DNA from: Harmonia axyridis
Taxonomy: Eukaryota; Arthropoda; Insecta; Coleoptera; Coccinellidae
Direction: 5' to 3'
Assembly (NCBI RefSeq): GCF_914767665.1
Contig: NC_059503.1
Span: 37,448,001-37,512,000 of the forward strand
Length of the DNA stretch: 64,000 nt
Positions 52,501 through 62,360 of the stretch are shown here, piece after piece (position 1 is the stretch's first letter; every line of letters starts with the position of its first letter). The position numbers were made by a program, and so were the translations under genes. The notes under the pieces are model-generated. The model was not told the DNA's origin, did no database searches, and saw nothing but the letters and a program-made list of their open reading frames with translations.

Positions 52501-54655
52501 TTAGGTGAATTTCGCTAGTACACGAAAAACATTTCACAGCTGGTTTATTTCTGCTGGCCGGTGTACCACATGATACACAGTTGACAGGCATGTTTTTTAA
52601 TTCACGAATAACGTCTCTTTAAATATTTGTCAATTGAGAACAGTCACTCAAACCTACTCACTGAAAGTTGGGAAAATCACAATTTCAGATAGCACAGGCA
52701 ACAAGGACCTCAACGATATAATTTCCGAAATTAACAACCGGAAAATCTGTCCAAAATCACCAAAAACTCACGGAGCGCAAGATAAACGTAGTAACTCATA
52801 TGTTCACAATCTCAGATATATATCTTCAGATATTATCTTCAAATGACTTGACTATGTTTTTCTGAACTGTGCTATGGCGGTTAGTACAGGTTTTCCTTTA
52901 TTTTATGTTATGCTAGAATTATACAATGAATCAATACATAATATTTAACATGTAGTAAAAACTGGTCCTTAAATATTTTTTAGGCTAATAAAGGAAAAAA
53001 ATCCAAACACACAGTGTACAGATAAAGTACTATTACGTCTAAGGTTATAAATATAAAATAATATATTTAAAGCCAGATAAGAAAACAATTCCACTATATT
53101 GACAACAGATTCCAATGAATACATATGTTATTCTTTCTCCTAGTCAGTTCTTATTAATCGAAATCCATTCCAAAGATTGATGTAAATTGCACTCAAATGT
53201 TGTTTCACTTCTTTCATTTACTGTAGAATAATAATTTATATGAATCATTTTGCTGATATATCTTAAGAGATATATCAGCAAAATGATTCATATAAATTAT
53301 TATTCTACAGTAAATGAAAGAAGTGAAACAACATTTGAGTGCAATTTACATCAATCTTTGGAATGGATTTCGATTAATAGTTTTATAATTTAAAACCCTG
53401 ACATTTTCAAAATTGAATGTGTGTAGTTCTTTGTTTAATTATAGTAGATTTATCTGTTTTATTACAGTTTTAAACTTTACAGCCACATTTGCTGCCTGAC
53501 TCTATTTTTTAAATATTGTTCTGTCTTTTATAACTTTTATCACAGTCAATACAGGGTATCTGGTGAATTACATTAGACCGCTGAAGTGAATAGAATTAAT
53601 CTTTTAGCCTCCAAAATTTTTTTTGTATTGTAAAATGCTCTAATTTGATTGGATTAAGAGTCTGTAATATTTCACCGTTTCATTATTTCTATTTGTTTTT
53701 CCTGGTTTTTGGCATGTATAATCTACTCTACTCATCTGTTATATTATCCTGTTAATGAAGCTTATGAGATAATTTTTAAGTTCCAGTTATTTTTTAATTA
53801 TTTTCAATTTGAAATTCACGACTGCTTGAAACCTTTACTCTGTGAATCAATTCCATAATTACTGCTACTTTATGTTTGAAATCATGGTTTGAGAAATATT
53901 TCAATGATCTCTCTGAACTGTAGGGTTTTTTGAACAAATTTGTTTTCAATCATCACATCTAGAAAATTAAATTATTTGTCATATTCTTTTTCAACTGTGA
54001 ACCATATTCTGGAATGAAACATCTATATACCTATATTTGTATAAGATGTGATTCATTGATCCAATTAATCTCCCAGAGTAAAATTGTCGCATGAATGAAC
54101 AAACGGTCAACAAATGACATTGACTTCACGTCAATTTTTCTCTCGTTGATTTGGCCAATGCTAGTAGCAATACGATGCTGTTCAATTCACTTTGAATGTT
54201 TCCCATTCAAGTAAAGCTTGCAAAACTATCCATGTCACTTATACATGCCATTAACAAGCATGCACGCTACTTTTGTTTTAGAGGCATATGTATCTTTCTC
54301 TTAGTACATTTGTTCCTGGATTATTTCAAATTAAATACCATGTATAATCCAATTATTTTACTAACGAACCAAACATAGCTTTATTTATTTTCCTAACTTT
54401 TACATTGATTTTCAGATGGAACTTGGCTCAACCGATATATTTTTGGAAGTAACTAGTTCAGAATCGCTTCAAATATGCAAAAATGTAATGAACAACCTAC
54501 TTAGAGAAATGGTGTTACTTTTTGAAGCAGATTTAAATGTTCTACAGGTTAGAATAAATGATGAGGAAGGGACGATGAAGAATGTGTATCCTTCAAAGGC
54601 AGATCTCAATTTTTCTGATGAAAACCTCATTCAGATTATAAGAGTCAATTTATGA
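40167..54655 (+). CDS. LRRC47: LRRC47 homologue: leucine-rich repeats plus B3/B4 domain
   Basis: LRRC47 is a little-studied cytosolic protein joining leucine-rich repeats to a domain like the B3/B4 editing fold of PheRS beta. Exons: (40167-40233), 40306-40935, 40988-41412, 42248-42517, 54416-54655. The family alignment starts at MWPEIETVKRENRYE; the ATG at 40314 is in that exon. An upstream exon with ATG 40167 splices in frame, and the 72-bp intron between is also open, so the start is uncertain (518 or 543 residues). LRRs occupy roughly residues 45-230 (LQTLSLYDNQI, LKTLDLSGNHL, LTELNLSNNELEEF). The next exon has NPICDRRLLKLIDQCRTKQI. The fourth reads GIHRYLYLIEGKPEFPCLL and ISFPPITNADISK. 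The last reads DIFLEVTSSESLQICKNVM and VYPSKADL, then the stop. Confidence 0.9.
40306..42517 (+). CDS. LRRC47: LRRC47 homologue, 5' exons
   Basis: Three contiguous coding exons. Donor after 40935 (AAAAG/GTTAAA) with a 52-bp intron to TTTTAG/40988, restoring codon GAA (KLK-E-LNV). Donor CTG/GTGAGT after 41412, phase 0. Acceptor TTTTAAG/42248 and donor AAG/GTAGAT after 42517, phase 0. The second intron (41413-42247) contains a LINE fragment on the opposite strand. Confidence 0.88.
41573..41870 (-). pseudogene. LINE reverse transcriptase fragment (FADD box)
   Basis: The minus strand reads YLSLKAYVTFADDTVLIFSS, then ELQVYAQWLAQNKLIINIDK, the catalytic palm motif and following region of a LINE reverse transcriptase. 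About 80 codons, truncated on both sides, inside LRRC47 intron 2 in antisense. Confidence 0.75.
42571..42727. repeat. short inverted-repeat element at (TA)n tracts
   Basis: tatcgatggtctcaaat at 42581 is matched by atttgagaccatcgata at about 42698-42714, with TA-rich flanks. About 155 bp, noncoding, 60 bp after the LRRC47 exon ending at 42517. Confidence 0.7.
42741..43445. mobile_element. TA-flanked MITE, 705 bp
   Basis: Left end TA-TAGGGTGAGTCAGGAGGAAC, right end inverse GTTCCTCCCGACTCACCCTG-TA, arms ~40 bp (ccaaactccag and inverse). The first base is T instead of C. It inserted into a (TA)n tract. Inside are only short frames. Confidence 0.75.
43478..43551. repeat. 74-bp palindrome with an (AT)n centre
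   Basis: ttaatttgggttctcggtaa...ttaccgagaacccaaattaa, the two halves exact inverse complements, joined by about 15 AT units. Confidence 0.9.
43552..46949. other. LRRC47 intron, no gene recognised
   Basis: Contains single CAGGGTG ends at about 44493, 44612 and 46840 and weakly structured sequence. Open frames at 43736-43990 and 43951-44157 have no recognisable domain. A small frame near 45684 (MDIDDDIHNAAIDHARIKRG) might be the start of a lost transposon protein; unproven. Confidence 0.4.
46950..47300 (-). pseudogene. faint LINE reverse transcriptase relic
   Basis: The minus strand reads KSSELPGTYRTIALSPCITK, then ILETL and KIIENRISPNQPLF, similar to the YRPIALxSCxxKxxE / NQxGF boxes of LINE polymerases. 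Short and decayed. Confidence 0.4.
47741..48655 (-). pseudogene. older LINE fragment abutting the full-length LINE
   Basis: From high to low: LLGLFLDLLKAFDSLNHESL and KMEKYRIQGNVLNWFKYLI (polymerase finger/palm), then EKNGLVLNPDETKVILLKTL, and at 47741-48028 the C-terminal tail (HPSNAGIRLFNELTDNLKMC, FKRKIKELLID). Large deletions and frameshifts. It ends exactly where the tail of the younger LINE begins. Confidence 0.6.
48807..51653 (-). pseudogene. LINE ORF2 (endonuclease + reverse transcriptase), broken
   Basis: 51653-51100 encodes the apurinic-like endonuclease (SLNIYYQNCRGLRTKT, CVTESWLKP, LLIGDFNLPRFSW). The frame shifts near 51100, reads NGRILDLILS to near 50530, shifts again, and continues with the polymerase: GPGPDLIPPIFIRSC, YRPISVLSHFGKLFE, VYTDLSKAFDKVHH. 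A TGA at 49811-49809 replaces the expected tryptophan, and the same frame goes on GVPQGSHLGPLLFILYVNDI, DLYADDIKMYF and the C terminus to 48807. So there are two frameshifts and one nonsense codon: recently dead. Confidence 0.85.
51653..52591 (-). CDS. LINE ORF1 with PHD-type zinc finger and coiled coil
   Basis: 312 residues, open. Residues 5-55 hold a PHD-like finger (CVSCG...CFSC...IHLTCLG...WVCVGC). A heptad-rich coiled coil follows at about 110-150 (RLEGMDTRLKTLESENEKLH). A C-terminal conserved module contains GCHRIHFMPK and RPIVIDFRSKSYRDSFL. ORF1 proteins bind LINE RNA and assemble the particle; PHD-bearing ORF1s are known from CR1-like and related clades. Its stop TGA (51655-51653) overlaps the ORF2 ATG by one base. 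Confidence 0.82.
   Translation of the reverse strand: MPVNCVSCGTPASRNKPAVKCFSCTSEIHLTCLGVTTDSLKTLGKAGSIKWVCVGCSSESTNSGKGDIGRKLDKIVTDLASVANKQSEFMTSLNFYGNKIDDFESKLVAFENMSRRLEGMDTRLKTLESENEKLHQSVNLLQQQLKSRSVDVVGVPEKKSENVLSIVESIARRLNVSDVRSFIEGCHRIHFMPKKDNMSRPIVIDFRSKSYRDSFLRAYKGNKDGIKTSDIGFDGIESTIYVNESLSQDTRRIFNATRKFSKENGYRYCWIQDGSVLLRRDERNRSHHYREGLSQASSSLIGSFLHLFLVSL
52851..53151. other. LRRC47 intron, no feature
   Basis: AT-rich sequence between the LINE and the palindrome; nothing recognised. Confidence 0.4.
53152..53379. repeat. perfect palindrome, 112-bp arms, 4-base loop
   Basis: Checked base by base: 53152-53263 is the exact inverse complement of 53268-53379 (112 of 112), with loop TAAG at 53264-53267. 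It contains no open frame, and I see no terminal motif or target duplication. Confidence 0.95.
53380..54415. other. LRRC47 intron, 3' part
   Basis: AT-rich intron leading to the exon 5 acceptor (TTTTCAG/54416). One CAGGGTA variant near 53562. No gene. Confidence 0.45.
54416..54655 (+). CDS. LRRC47: LRRC47 homologue, last exon
   Basis: Acceptor TTTTCAG before 54416, phase 0 after the AAG ending at 42517. It reads MELGSTDIFLEVTSSESLQI, then MNNLLREMVLLF and KNVYPSKADLNFSDENLIQI, stop at 54653-54655. These blocks are the end of the B3/B4 module in LRRC47. The 11.9 kb intron before it is expanded by insertions. Confidence 0.88.
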   Translation: MELGSTDIFLEVTSSESLQICKNVMNNLLREMVLLFEADLNVLQVRINDEEGTMKNVYPSKADLNFSDENLIQIIRVNL

Positions 54656-56170
54656 AGGAAATTTTGAATCATGGCAACAACATGTCATATCAATAGTTTT
54701 GCTATTGCCTGTTAAATTATTAAGTTTTCTTTTTTCTTTAAATTTTGTTTTTTTAGAATAAACTCAATTTAATTGCTTATTTTTCATGAAAAACTTTGTT
54801 GTAATATGTTTTGATTTCAATCTATCTTGTACATCGATTTTGTTTAAATAAAAATAAATAATACTTGACAAGCTGTTTGGAATACTTTATTTTATTATTT
54901 ATTTTTTATGAGTTATATGCTTTGATTTCAATGTATTTTTTCATAAATATTTTTTTTTTAATGAAAATAAATAACAGTGCTAACACAAATTCATCTATGG
55001 GATCAAGAGATTTCAATTAACAAGTTTCTATTGTCGATCCACAAATAAACATGAAGGTTCGGCAATTTGTGTAAAACAGGGCACCAACTACCGCGAAAGA
55101 AATGATTTGATTAAGATGTCAGTGGAGAAAATAATCGAAATATCAGCCACCTACATGAAAATGGGATATCAAACATGTAAGATATTTAACGTGTTGCGTG
55201 GTCTTGGAGCGACCATAGTGGAAGTAGACAAAGGTTATTTTCGATTTTTTTTTGTAATGAATTGAGCTGTACTAGGTTTGTGATACTAATTGTTAAATTG
55301 ATTTTTTTTTTTGTTAAATACGACTTTGAAAATATTTCCCAAAACATGTTATTGGGATTCAACGGATGAAATAAATTTTTACTACATGTACTGAATATTA
55401 CAAAATTCAATTAAAAGCTAGGCCAGCACTCATTTCATAAATTTTTCTGGTTTCACAGGAACACTCAAAAATTAGAAAAATCTCATCCAAGCACATCTGT
55501 ATTTCGATTTTTCTTATGAAAATATGTGTAAAAATTGTGCTGCACTTATGGGAAGTTGAGCCCCTGACATTTCCGTAAAAAAAAATTGAAGAAAGTCAGT
55601 CCTGCACTTTCGTTTTTCTTCGGCGAAAATTGATTCAGATACTTTTGCTACATTTGTGCAGTTGTCTTGTTCTGATCAGATTTTCAAAAATAACTCTACT
55701 TTTTCTTCAAAGGATGGAAATCAGTTATCAGTAAATTGTTTGAAAATCTGACAGACATCAGTCAGCAGAAATATGTATATAGTACCCCAACTATACAGAG
55801 TGAGTCTTTGCAGGTACATACATTTGAACCGAAGATTCCTGAGGTCAAAAGAAACACTTTTTTTCTTTACTATTTCTTCCGATTCGTTTTTCTTCTCACT
55901 TAGTAGGTATACCGGACTTTGATGGAATTTCATGTTCGGAAAAGATTCATCATGTCCAATTCCATTAGAGGAATTGTTGATTCAATCCCTAGTGAAATGC
56001 GAACTGCAAAATTTGAATTTAATTCTACTGATAAGTTTATCGAACAATAAAACTCCACCCATATAAGGCAATGTTTATTGATCACCCTGTATGACGGTGC
56101 CAATAATGGTTTATGAATTTTCTCTATGAATTAATTATTTGTGGTTACGAATTCGAGAAAAGTGCACGTA
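54656..56170. other. 3' flank of LRRC47, no further gene
   Basis: After the 3' UTR, AT-rich sequence. 55793-55960 resembles 61560-61910 (gagtctttg..., gattcctgaggt, actta-gt, gtccgg), a shared repeat of unknown class. Confidence 0.4.
54757..54762 (+). promoter_or_regulatory. candidate LRRC47 polyadenylation signal AATAAA
   Basis: AATAAA lies about 100 nt after the LRRC47 stop codon, followed by T-rich sequence. Further AATAAA-like copies occur near 54850. Confidence 0.45.
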
Positions 56171-56350
56171 CAGGGTGATCCAATATTTCCAAAAATAGAA
56201 AAAGTCCGGATCTGATTTGTTCGCGATTTCAGAAATATTGAAGGAAGGCGATAGTAGAGTGACTACTCTCCAAAATTTGAAATTATTCGGTCGATTAGTT
56301 AAAGAGTTATTGAACTGTGAAATTTCACTTATGAGATTAACATCACCCTG
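56171..56350. mobile_element. TA-flanked MITE, 180 bp
   Basis: Left TA-CAGGGTGATCC and right ...ACATCACCCTG-TA. The short inverted ends and TA duplication fit the other MITEs here. Noncoding. Confidence 0.55.
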
Positions 56351-56899
56351 TATATAGCAAATGGCGATCTTGATATAAGTCCCCCATAATGACCTCCATT
56401 TATGTATCCATTTGTCGCATTCTTCCCGGGATACCCTGCATATAGCCTAACTATATAAAAATATTCTCAGACAAAAACTTTTGTGAAAATATTAACGGCA
56501 AGAGAAAATGAAAAAGCGATATTCCTTGGATGAAAAAAGTCGTATGAAAATAGAGCCACAAACGTTTTGCGATTGATCAACAGAAATCACATGTTTAGAA
56601 ATGCGGAATGAGATTTAATTCGGTCATAAACAACAGGCAGAAATACCGACAAAGTTAATTCCCATTAAAAAGGAGCCGCATCATAGTCATAAATATCTAG
56701 ATTGACGCAGAAAGACATGTGCAGTCATCAGAGCTGGTCGGCATCCCTTTGTGCCGACGAAGAAACAACATGAATTTGCCAAATAGGTTATGGCGATACG
56801 AATACACGTCGTTTCATCGCCCGTGAATAAGGCGTAAAATCATAGGTCGCAATGCAGTACCCATGTCAACCTAGCTTTAAGCAGAGATCGCTGAATAGC

Positions 56900-57236
56900 C
56901 ACGCTGTGTCCTGCGTGAGCGAATTATTGCGAGCGACGCGACCAAAGCGAATTTATCAAACCGCGCTGTCCTACGTGCAGTCGTATCGGTCGTAGAACTG
57001 TTTGACGCGAATTTCGCGCGATGTCGGTGATCAAATTATTTGATATTTCTGCACGGAATTCGCGCGACTGATCTTCCGCAATGCACAATCCCAACCCCAA
57101 CCATATATTTGTCTCGGCGTGTCGTGTTTGTAGATTTCAACGTAGGACACTGAAAGTCGCGCTGCTCGCATCGCTAGGGTAGTACATAAAATTCGCGTCG
57201 CTCGCGTCGTAACATTAGTCGCTCACGTAGGATATA
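56900..57236. mobile_element. CpG-rich MITE-like insert
   Basis: A sharply CpG-dense stretch in an otherwise AT-rich window (many gcgacgcg, cgcgcg, tcgctcgcgtcg). The left end (gtcctgcgtgagcga...gcgagcgacgcga) and right end (tcgcgtcgctcgcgtcg...tcgctcacgtaggata) are imperfect inverse complements. It abuts the first surviving codons of a LINE at 57239. A repeated TGTCCTACGT-type word recurs inside. Confidence 0.55.
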
Positions 57237-57238
57237 GG

Positions 57239-58470
57239 GTCACTCCGATATTCAAGTCAGGCGATGCTAGTGACGTAAGAAATTATAGACCGGCAACAAA
57301 AAGCTCGTATATTCCAAAAATGTTGGATACTAGCAACTTAACGCAGATATTTAGACGAATTTTTATTGATGAACAATATGGATTCATTTAAGGTAGATCT
57401 GTAGCAACTAACCTACTATGTTTCATAGACTTCACCATCGTTCAATGAGAAATATCAGGTCTACGCAGTCTATAAAGACTTCACGAAAGCTTTTGATAGG
57501 TTGCGCAATTGGTTACTCATTGCTAAGCTCAGAGCATTAGGTTTTAGATCACCCTTAACCCAGTGGATTTCGGAACTTTTGATAGGTTTGACATAGTTCG
57601 TTAGGATTTCTGAGGTATTGTCCGATGGTGTTGAAGTTAGTTATGCTTCATCAACGACATAAAAGCTGTTATAACATCTAGTGATTTTCTCCTATTTGCG
57701 GATTATCTTAAATGGTTTCGGTTTATAAATTCCGTGAATGATTGCTTACTACTTCAGAGAGATATCGACAACGTTGTAGAATGGTGTATCCGAAACGAAG
57801 TGGAAATTACTATAAACAAGTGCCAGACCATGCGATTTTTCCGAACTAATACAATGATATTGTTATATATAACAATATATTTCTTTTCCATTAAGGCAAT
57901 GTACATAGCACATGTAAGAAGTATTGTTGAATATTCATGTATAATATGGTCACCTCACTACGCAGAACATAAACAATCCATTGAAAGGGTCCAAAATAAA
58001 TTTTCAAAGTGGATAAAATACAAATGGGGATTAACCTATGAAAATGTTCAATACGAAGAAATTCGCAATAGATTGTGCCTTAGATCCCTTGAAATGAGAC
58101 GGCATAATTTTGAAGTAATGCTTGTATATAAGATTTTGCACAATTACATCGACTGTCCTTATCTTTTACAAAAGATAAATTTGAATGTACCCCAAAAGAA
58201 TCTCAGAACTTGGAAACAATTCAAAATAAAATTCGGCAGAACCAACTACTCAATGAATAATCCTCTCGATAGAGCATTGCGAGCTGCTGGTTCGGTGGAG
58301 ATAGATCGTTTTCATGTTTCAAATGATATCTGAGGTGTTTCGATATATCTGTTGTTTTTTCTTCTTTTCGTTTTTGATTTTTCTTTTTTTCAAAATGTTG
58401 TTGATTATTATATGTATATCAATATGTGAAATGACTTGTCCGTAAATACTTAAATAAATAAATAAATATT
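57239..58470 (+). pseudogene. LINE relic (reverse transcriptase to 3' tail)
   Basis: Frames read VTPIFKSGDASDVRNYRPAT, then DEQYGFI, KDFTKAFDRLRNWLLIAKLR, FADYLKWF, VEWCIRNEVEITINKCQTMR, and an open C-terminal part to 58333 (RSIVEYSCIIWSPHYAEH, RVQNKFSKWIKYKWG). About 50 residues are missing after CQTMRFF. It ends in an AAATAAATAAATAAAT tail near 58465. Multiple stops and frameshifts before 57734. Confidence 0.75.
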
Positions 58471-58489
58471 TGTTCTGGATACGTCGGAG

Positions 58490-60990
58490 TTTGCCATAAT
58501 TCGATTTTGAAGTTTTACTGCATATCGGATTTGCATAGAGAATCATTGGCCTTACACCCTGGTTGTATATTTTAAGTTTGGATTTAATACTGAGTTTATT
58601 ATCTCTACAGATCGATGGGAAGACGCTACTGAGTTGGAAGTTGGTTTTTCTTATTATTTCATGAATATGTTGATTGAAATTCAGTTTTTTGTCAAGAGAG
58701 TGACCCCTAAATATTTCAAAAAATTCTTCTCTTCTATAGTCTTGTTATAAAATGTTAATGTTTTGGGGTTTGATACACGTCTTTTGTGAGTGAAGTAAAT
58801 TAAGTTGGTTGTGGATGCATTTATTTTGATTTTCCATCGGTGATAATATTCCTCCAAGACGTGCAGGTGCTCTTGAAGATATTTGGTTGATTGCGGTTTT
58901 GACCAGGATTCAGTAGTTATAGCCGTGTCATCTGCGAAAAGATAAATCTTTGGATTTTGGAATATCATTTATAAAATATTTAAATAATTCTGGGGATAAT
59001 AATCCCCCTTGCGGAACTCCCGCTGTTATCGGGATTTTTTCTGACAATACGTTTCCTACTTTGACTTGAAATGTCCTGTTGTCTAATTATGATAAAATGA
59101 TTTTGATCAGGAATGGTGAGATATTATTTTTAATTAATTTATAAATGAGACCCTCGTGCCAGACCGTATCGGATGCTTTTTGGATATCTCAGCTAATCAT
59201 AGCTGAAATTCTATTGAAATTAAAGTTTTTGGCAATTTTATCGGTTAGATTAGCAAGTTGCAGAATAGTGCTATGTTTTTCACGAAAGCCATACGATGAT
59301 CAAATTTTTCTCCTCCAGGTATTTTCTTAGACGAACTAGGGTTATTTTTTCTAGGATTTTCGATAATGTTGGTAGTAAGCTAATAGGTCGATAATTAATA
59401 GCAAATTTTGGATCTTTTGATGCTTTTGGGAATGGAAGAACTATTGCATTTTTCCTCGAGGTTGGGAAATAATTTAGCCAGAGACAACTGTTGAAAATAT
59501 TCATTAGTTGAACAATCGCTTTTCGTGGTAGGTTTTTTAAAGTTTTATTGCTGATACGGTCTTCAACCGGTGCTTTTCTATTTTTCAAAGATTTTATATT
59601 TTTAATTTCCGCAGGGTACGTCAAATTTTCGCCTGGTATGACTATTGGAAGTTTCAAAAAAGATTTTATTGTTTTATCAACATATCAACTATATTCACTG
59701 TTTCTGTATTTGAAAGGGATTTCGTGGAGTCGTGGGTTTCCGCGTATGACACGGCTATATGATCTGCTTTATTCTTGTCTTTGAATAAGAGACCTTGTTG
59801 ACAAATTTCTAGTCAGGTCTTCCCATCTTCAAGTTTTTGAAGAAGATAATGACTATCTTATTAAGTTGACTACTTCCTTGTATTTTTGATGAAGGTTATT
59901 GTCGAAATTATTTTGAAGGCGTTTTCGGATTATGTTTCTATTTGGAATCAGTTCTCTTATATTAGTGGGAAGTTCTGGATAATTGTTACTTTCGGTCGTT
60001 TTGTTGGTCGAGGATATATGAAGCTCTTTTAAATATCTATATATTGTGAGATTTTTAACAGCTTTATCTATTTCAGGTATGAAATTGATTTGATGATTTA
60101 ACTTTATATAGTAGTTGCACTTATCTTTGATTTTTTTCCAGTCAGTTGAGTAGATATAATTTTGTTTATAAATGGACTTGAAAGGAATTTGAGATTATAG
60201 AATATACAGGTAGATGGTCTGAATCAAAGTCGTTGATCGCAATGGTTCCCTTATCGACAAGTTCTTTGTAAGCATCAGATCTATTGCAGAAGGATTTGCG
60301 TTTCTTGTTGGATAGAAAGTATATGAATTATGAGGATAGTTCAGAATATAGTTTGAGATGATATGCAGACCGTTACTGGAATATGGTAGCATAATATTCT
60401 CGAATGCGACAAAAACCTAACCTAACCTGGAAATAGCAGAAAGAACTTGCCTTAGAAAGATAACAAAATTGAGACATCCCAACAATCCCTTACACAACCC
60501 CTCCAACACTCTATTATATGAAACAACAGAAGTGGAGCCAATACTGACGAGACTGCATAGGCTGGGCATGAAATTTATCAAAAACCAAAATAACAGAAAT
60601 ATTATGGAACCACTAGTACACCGCTATAATAGAGAAACCACTGAAAAGGCAAAACTACCAGCGCTCCCACTTTATGAACACTTGCTATCCCTAGAATAGT
60701 ATTTATATTGCAACTACTTAATTTTTTATATAAAATGTATTTAATCGAGATGTAAATTACTGGCTGGAAGACTTTGGTCGATAGCCGTTTGATGTGTAGT
60801 CAATAAAGTTCTCTCTCTCTCTAGTTTGAGTTTCTCAGAAAATTTTGTAGCAACTTTCCATTTTTATTGTTTGACCGGCAATTCAATAGGGTATTCCTGC
60901 TATTGAAGTCGTCTGTAATGAGAGTTTTATGACCTAGCGCCATAAGGGTTGACAGTTAGATTATGCATAATGGGGATTTATGATCTTTGT
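58490..60990 (-). pseudogene. jockey-like LINE relic, interrupted by another LINE piece
   Basis: From high to low on the minus strand: endonuclease piece around 60960-60826 (ITDDFNSRNTLLNC, GKLLQNFL), interrupted by plus-strand sequence 60425-60822, then the endonuclease end (ILNYPHNSYTFYPTRNANPS, AIDLMLTKN). The polymerase follows: KAPVEDRISNKTLKNLP, YRPISLLPTLSKILEK, YLFADDTAITTESW and the tail MILYANPICSKTSKSNYGKL at 58546. The order is that of jockey-type LINEs. Many frameshifts. Confidence 0.7.
60425..60822 (+). pseudogene. LINE C-terminal fragment nested in the minus-strand LINE
   Basis: The plus strand reads ITKLRHPNNPLHNPSNTLLY, then VEPILTRLHRLGMKFIKNQN, stop near 60699, and a 3' UTR ending in (CT)n at about 60805-60822. 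It lies inside the endonuclease part of the opposite-strand LINE, so it inserted later. Confidence 0.6.
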
Positions 60991-62209
60991 AAATATTCAA
61001 TATCGTGAAATCATCAATTTTAATTGCCTGACTTTCTAAATTTTATGTCAGAGTAATACGTATAGAATTATTCTATTATGTGAAAGCTCCATATAATATT
61101 CCATCTCAATCGCGTCACCAGAACCATAAAAAATTCAATTGAATTGATAAAAAAAGGGAGGTACTCAATGCCTCCGTGACCACAATACCAACGAATTTGA
61201 GATTTTGAGTTTAGATAAAGAATAAAAAAAAATAGCTTTAGCAAATATTCAAACTATTCATATCATCAGAACCAGCGTACGATTTGGTTAAGATTTGCGG
61301 GTATATAAAGAATAACAATTTGGAGCTTTGTGCATACATAATTTCGCGTTGAAAGTGTACCTAATTATAAAACCATAGAAAATTCATAATATACACAAGA
61401 TCAGACCGGTTTTACAACAATTCCAAGTTTTGTGCATATGTAAGAATTATAGGAAATTCAAGCAGATTATGTAAAAGAAGAGGAAAGCACTGAAGTGAAG
61501 TCAGGAGCTGTTGGGCGTTCGTTATTAATGAGTCTTTCACCTTGGAGACCACAGAACTGTATACAGGGTGAGTCTTTGACTTATACATATATTTCAATCG
61601 AAAAGATTCCTGAGGTTAAAGGAAACAATTCCATAAAAAAATGTAATTTTCAACTATATCTCGCAAATGGAATGGAATCGAAAGAAATGATTTTCGGAAT
61701 ATAGTTTTTCATCATAGACTTATTATATTATTTTGATTGGTCTATGTTTTTTTCTGAACATAAAATTCCATTATGAAGTCCGGTTAACTCCAGAATGCCC
61801 ATTATACTAAGTGAGAAAAAAAATCGAATGCGTAAAGTATTAGTGAAGGAAAAACATGTTTTTTACCTCAGGAATATTTTTTTCAATTATATTCGTTTGC
61901 ATACCAAACTTCATAAATTCAGCTCTATGTATCTTTGCCAAATTTCAAATTCTCCATAATTCGAATGAAACTCCATCTATAATAGATTCAAATTACACTC
62001 AAGTGCGATTTTCACAGAACAGATAGATCATACACTCTAGTGTTCCTAAAATCCATAGAAATATAATATAATACTATATTTCTATGCTTAAATCGGACAA
62101 ATTTTGAGTGGTTCTTGGGTAGGAGCCGTTCAGCCGTACCGTATGAACAAAAACTAACTACAGTTACTAGTAGTCTGTGGTATGAAGTAGGACTGGGACT
62201 TTTTCGCCT
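60991..62209. other. no gene; one MITE-like repeat
   Basis: A TA-CAGGGTGAGTC end at 61563 begins a repeat also seen in part at 55793-55960. The remainder is AT-rich with nothing recognised. Confidence 0.4.
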
Positions 62210-62360
62210 TTTTGTATTCGAATATTCATTCCAAAATTTATTCTATTATTCAAATAATTCATTCAAACAAATATTCATGCTTGAGTAGTCATGAATATTC
62301 AACTATTCATATGATTATTCAATGAATATTCAGTGATTAATCAATGAATATTCACTGATT
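62210..62360. repeat. degenerate GAATATTCA-rich cluster
   Basis: Many overlapping copies of GAATATTCA, ATTATTCAATGAATATTCA and ATTCAACTATTCAT-like words within 150 bp, with another pair near 62600-62635. Satellite-like or a decayed element. Confidence 0.5.

Larger units (their letters stand above)
48656..52850 (-). mobile_element. nearly full-length two-ORF LINE (jockey/CR1-like)
   Basis: Minus-strand element in the last LRRC47 intron. ORF1 is 52591-51653 and ORF2 runs from 51653 to 48807. The 3' UTR ends in an AATAAATAAAATAA tail near 48656. The 5' end is uncertain, somewhere between 52600 and 52850. ORF1 and ORF2 meet at TGATG. Confidence 0.8.

Noticed and set aside
53152..53379. Transcription terminator hairpin
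   Set aside because: The organism is eukaryotic and the arms are 112 bp; such structures do not act as intrinsic terminators here.
60412..60428. Telomere repeat (CCTAA)n
   Set aside because: Only about two and a half units of CCTAA, too short to mean a telomere remnant; it lies at a LINE junction.
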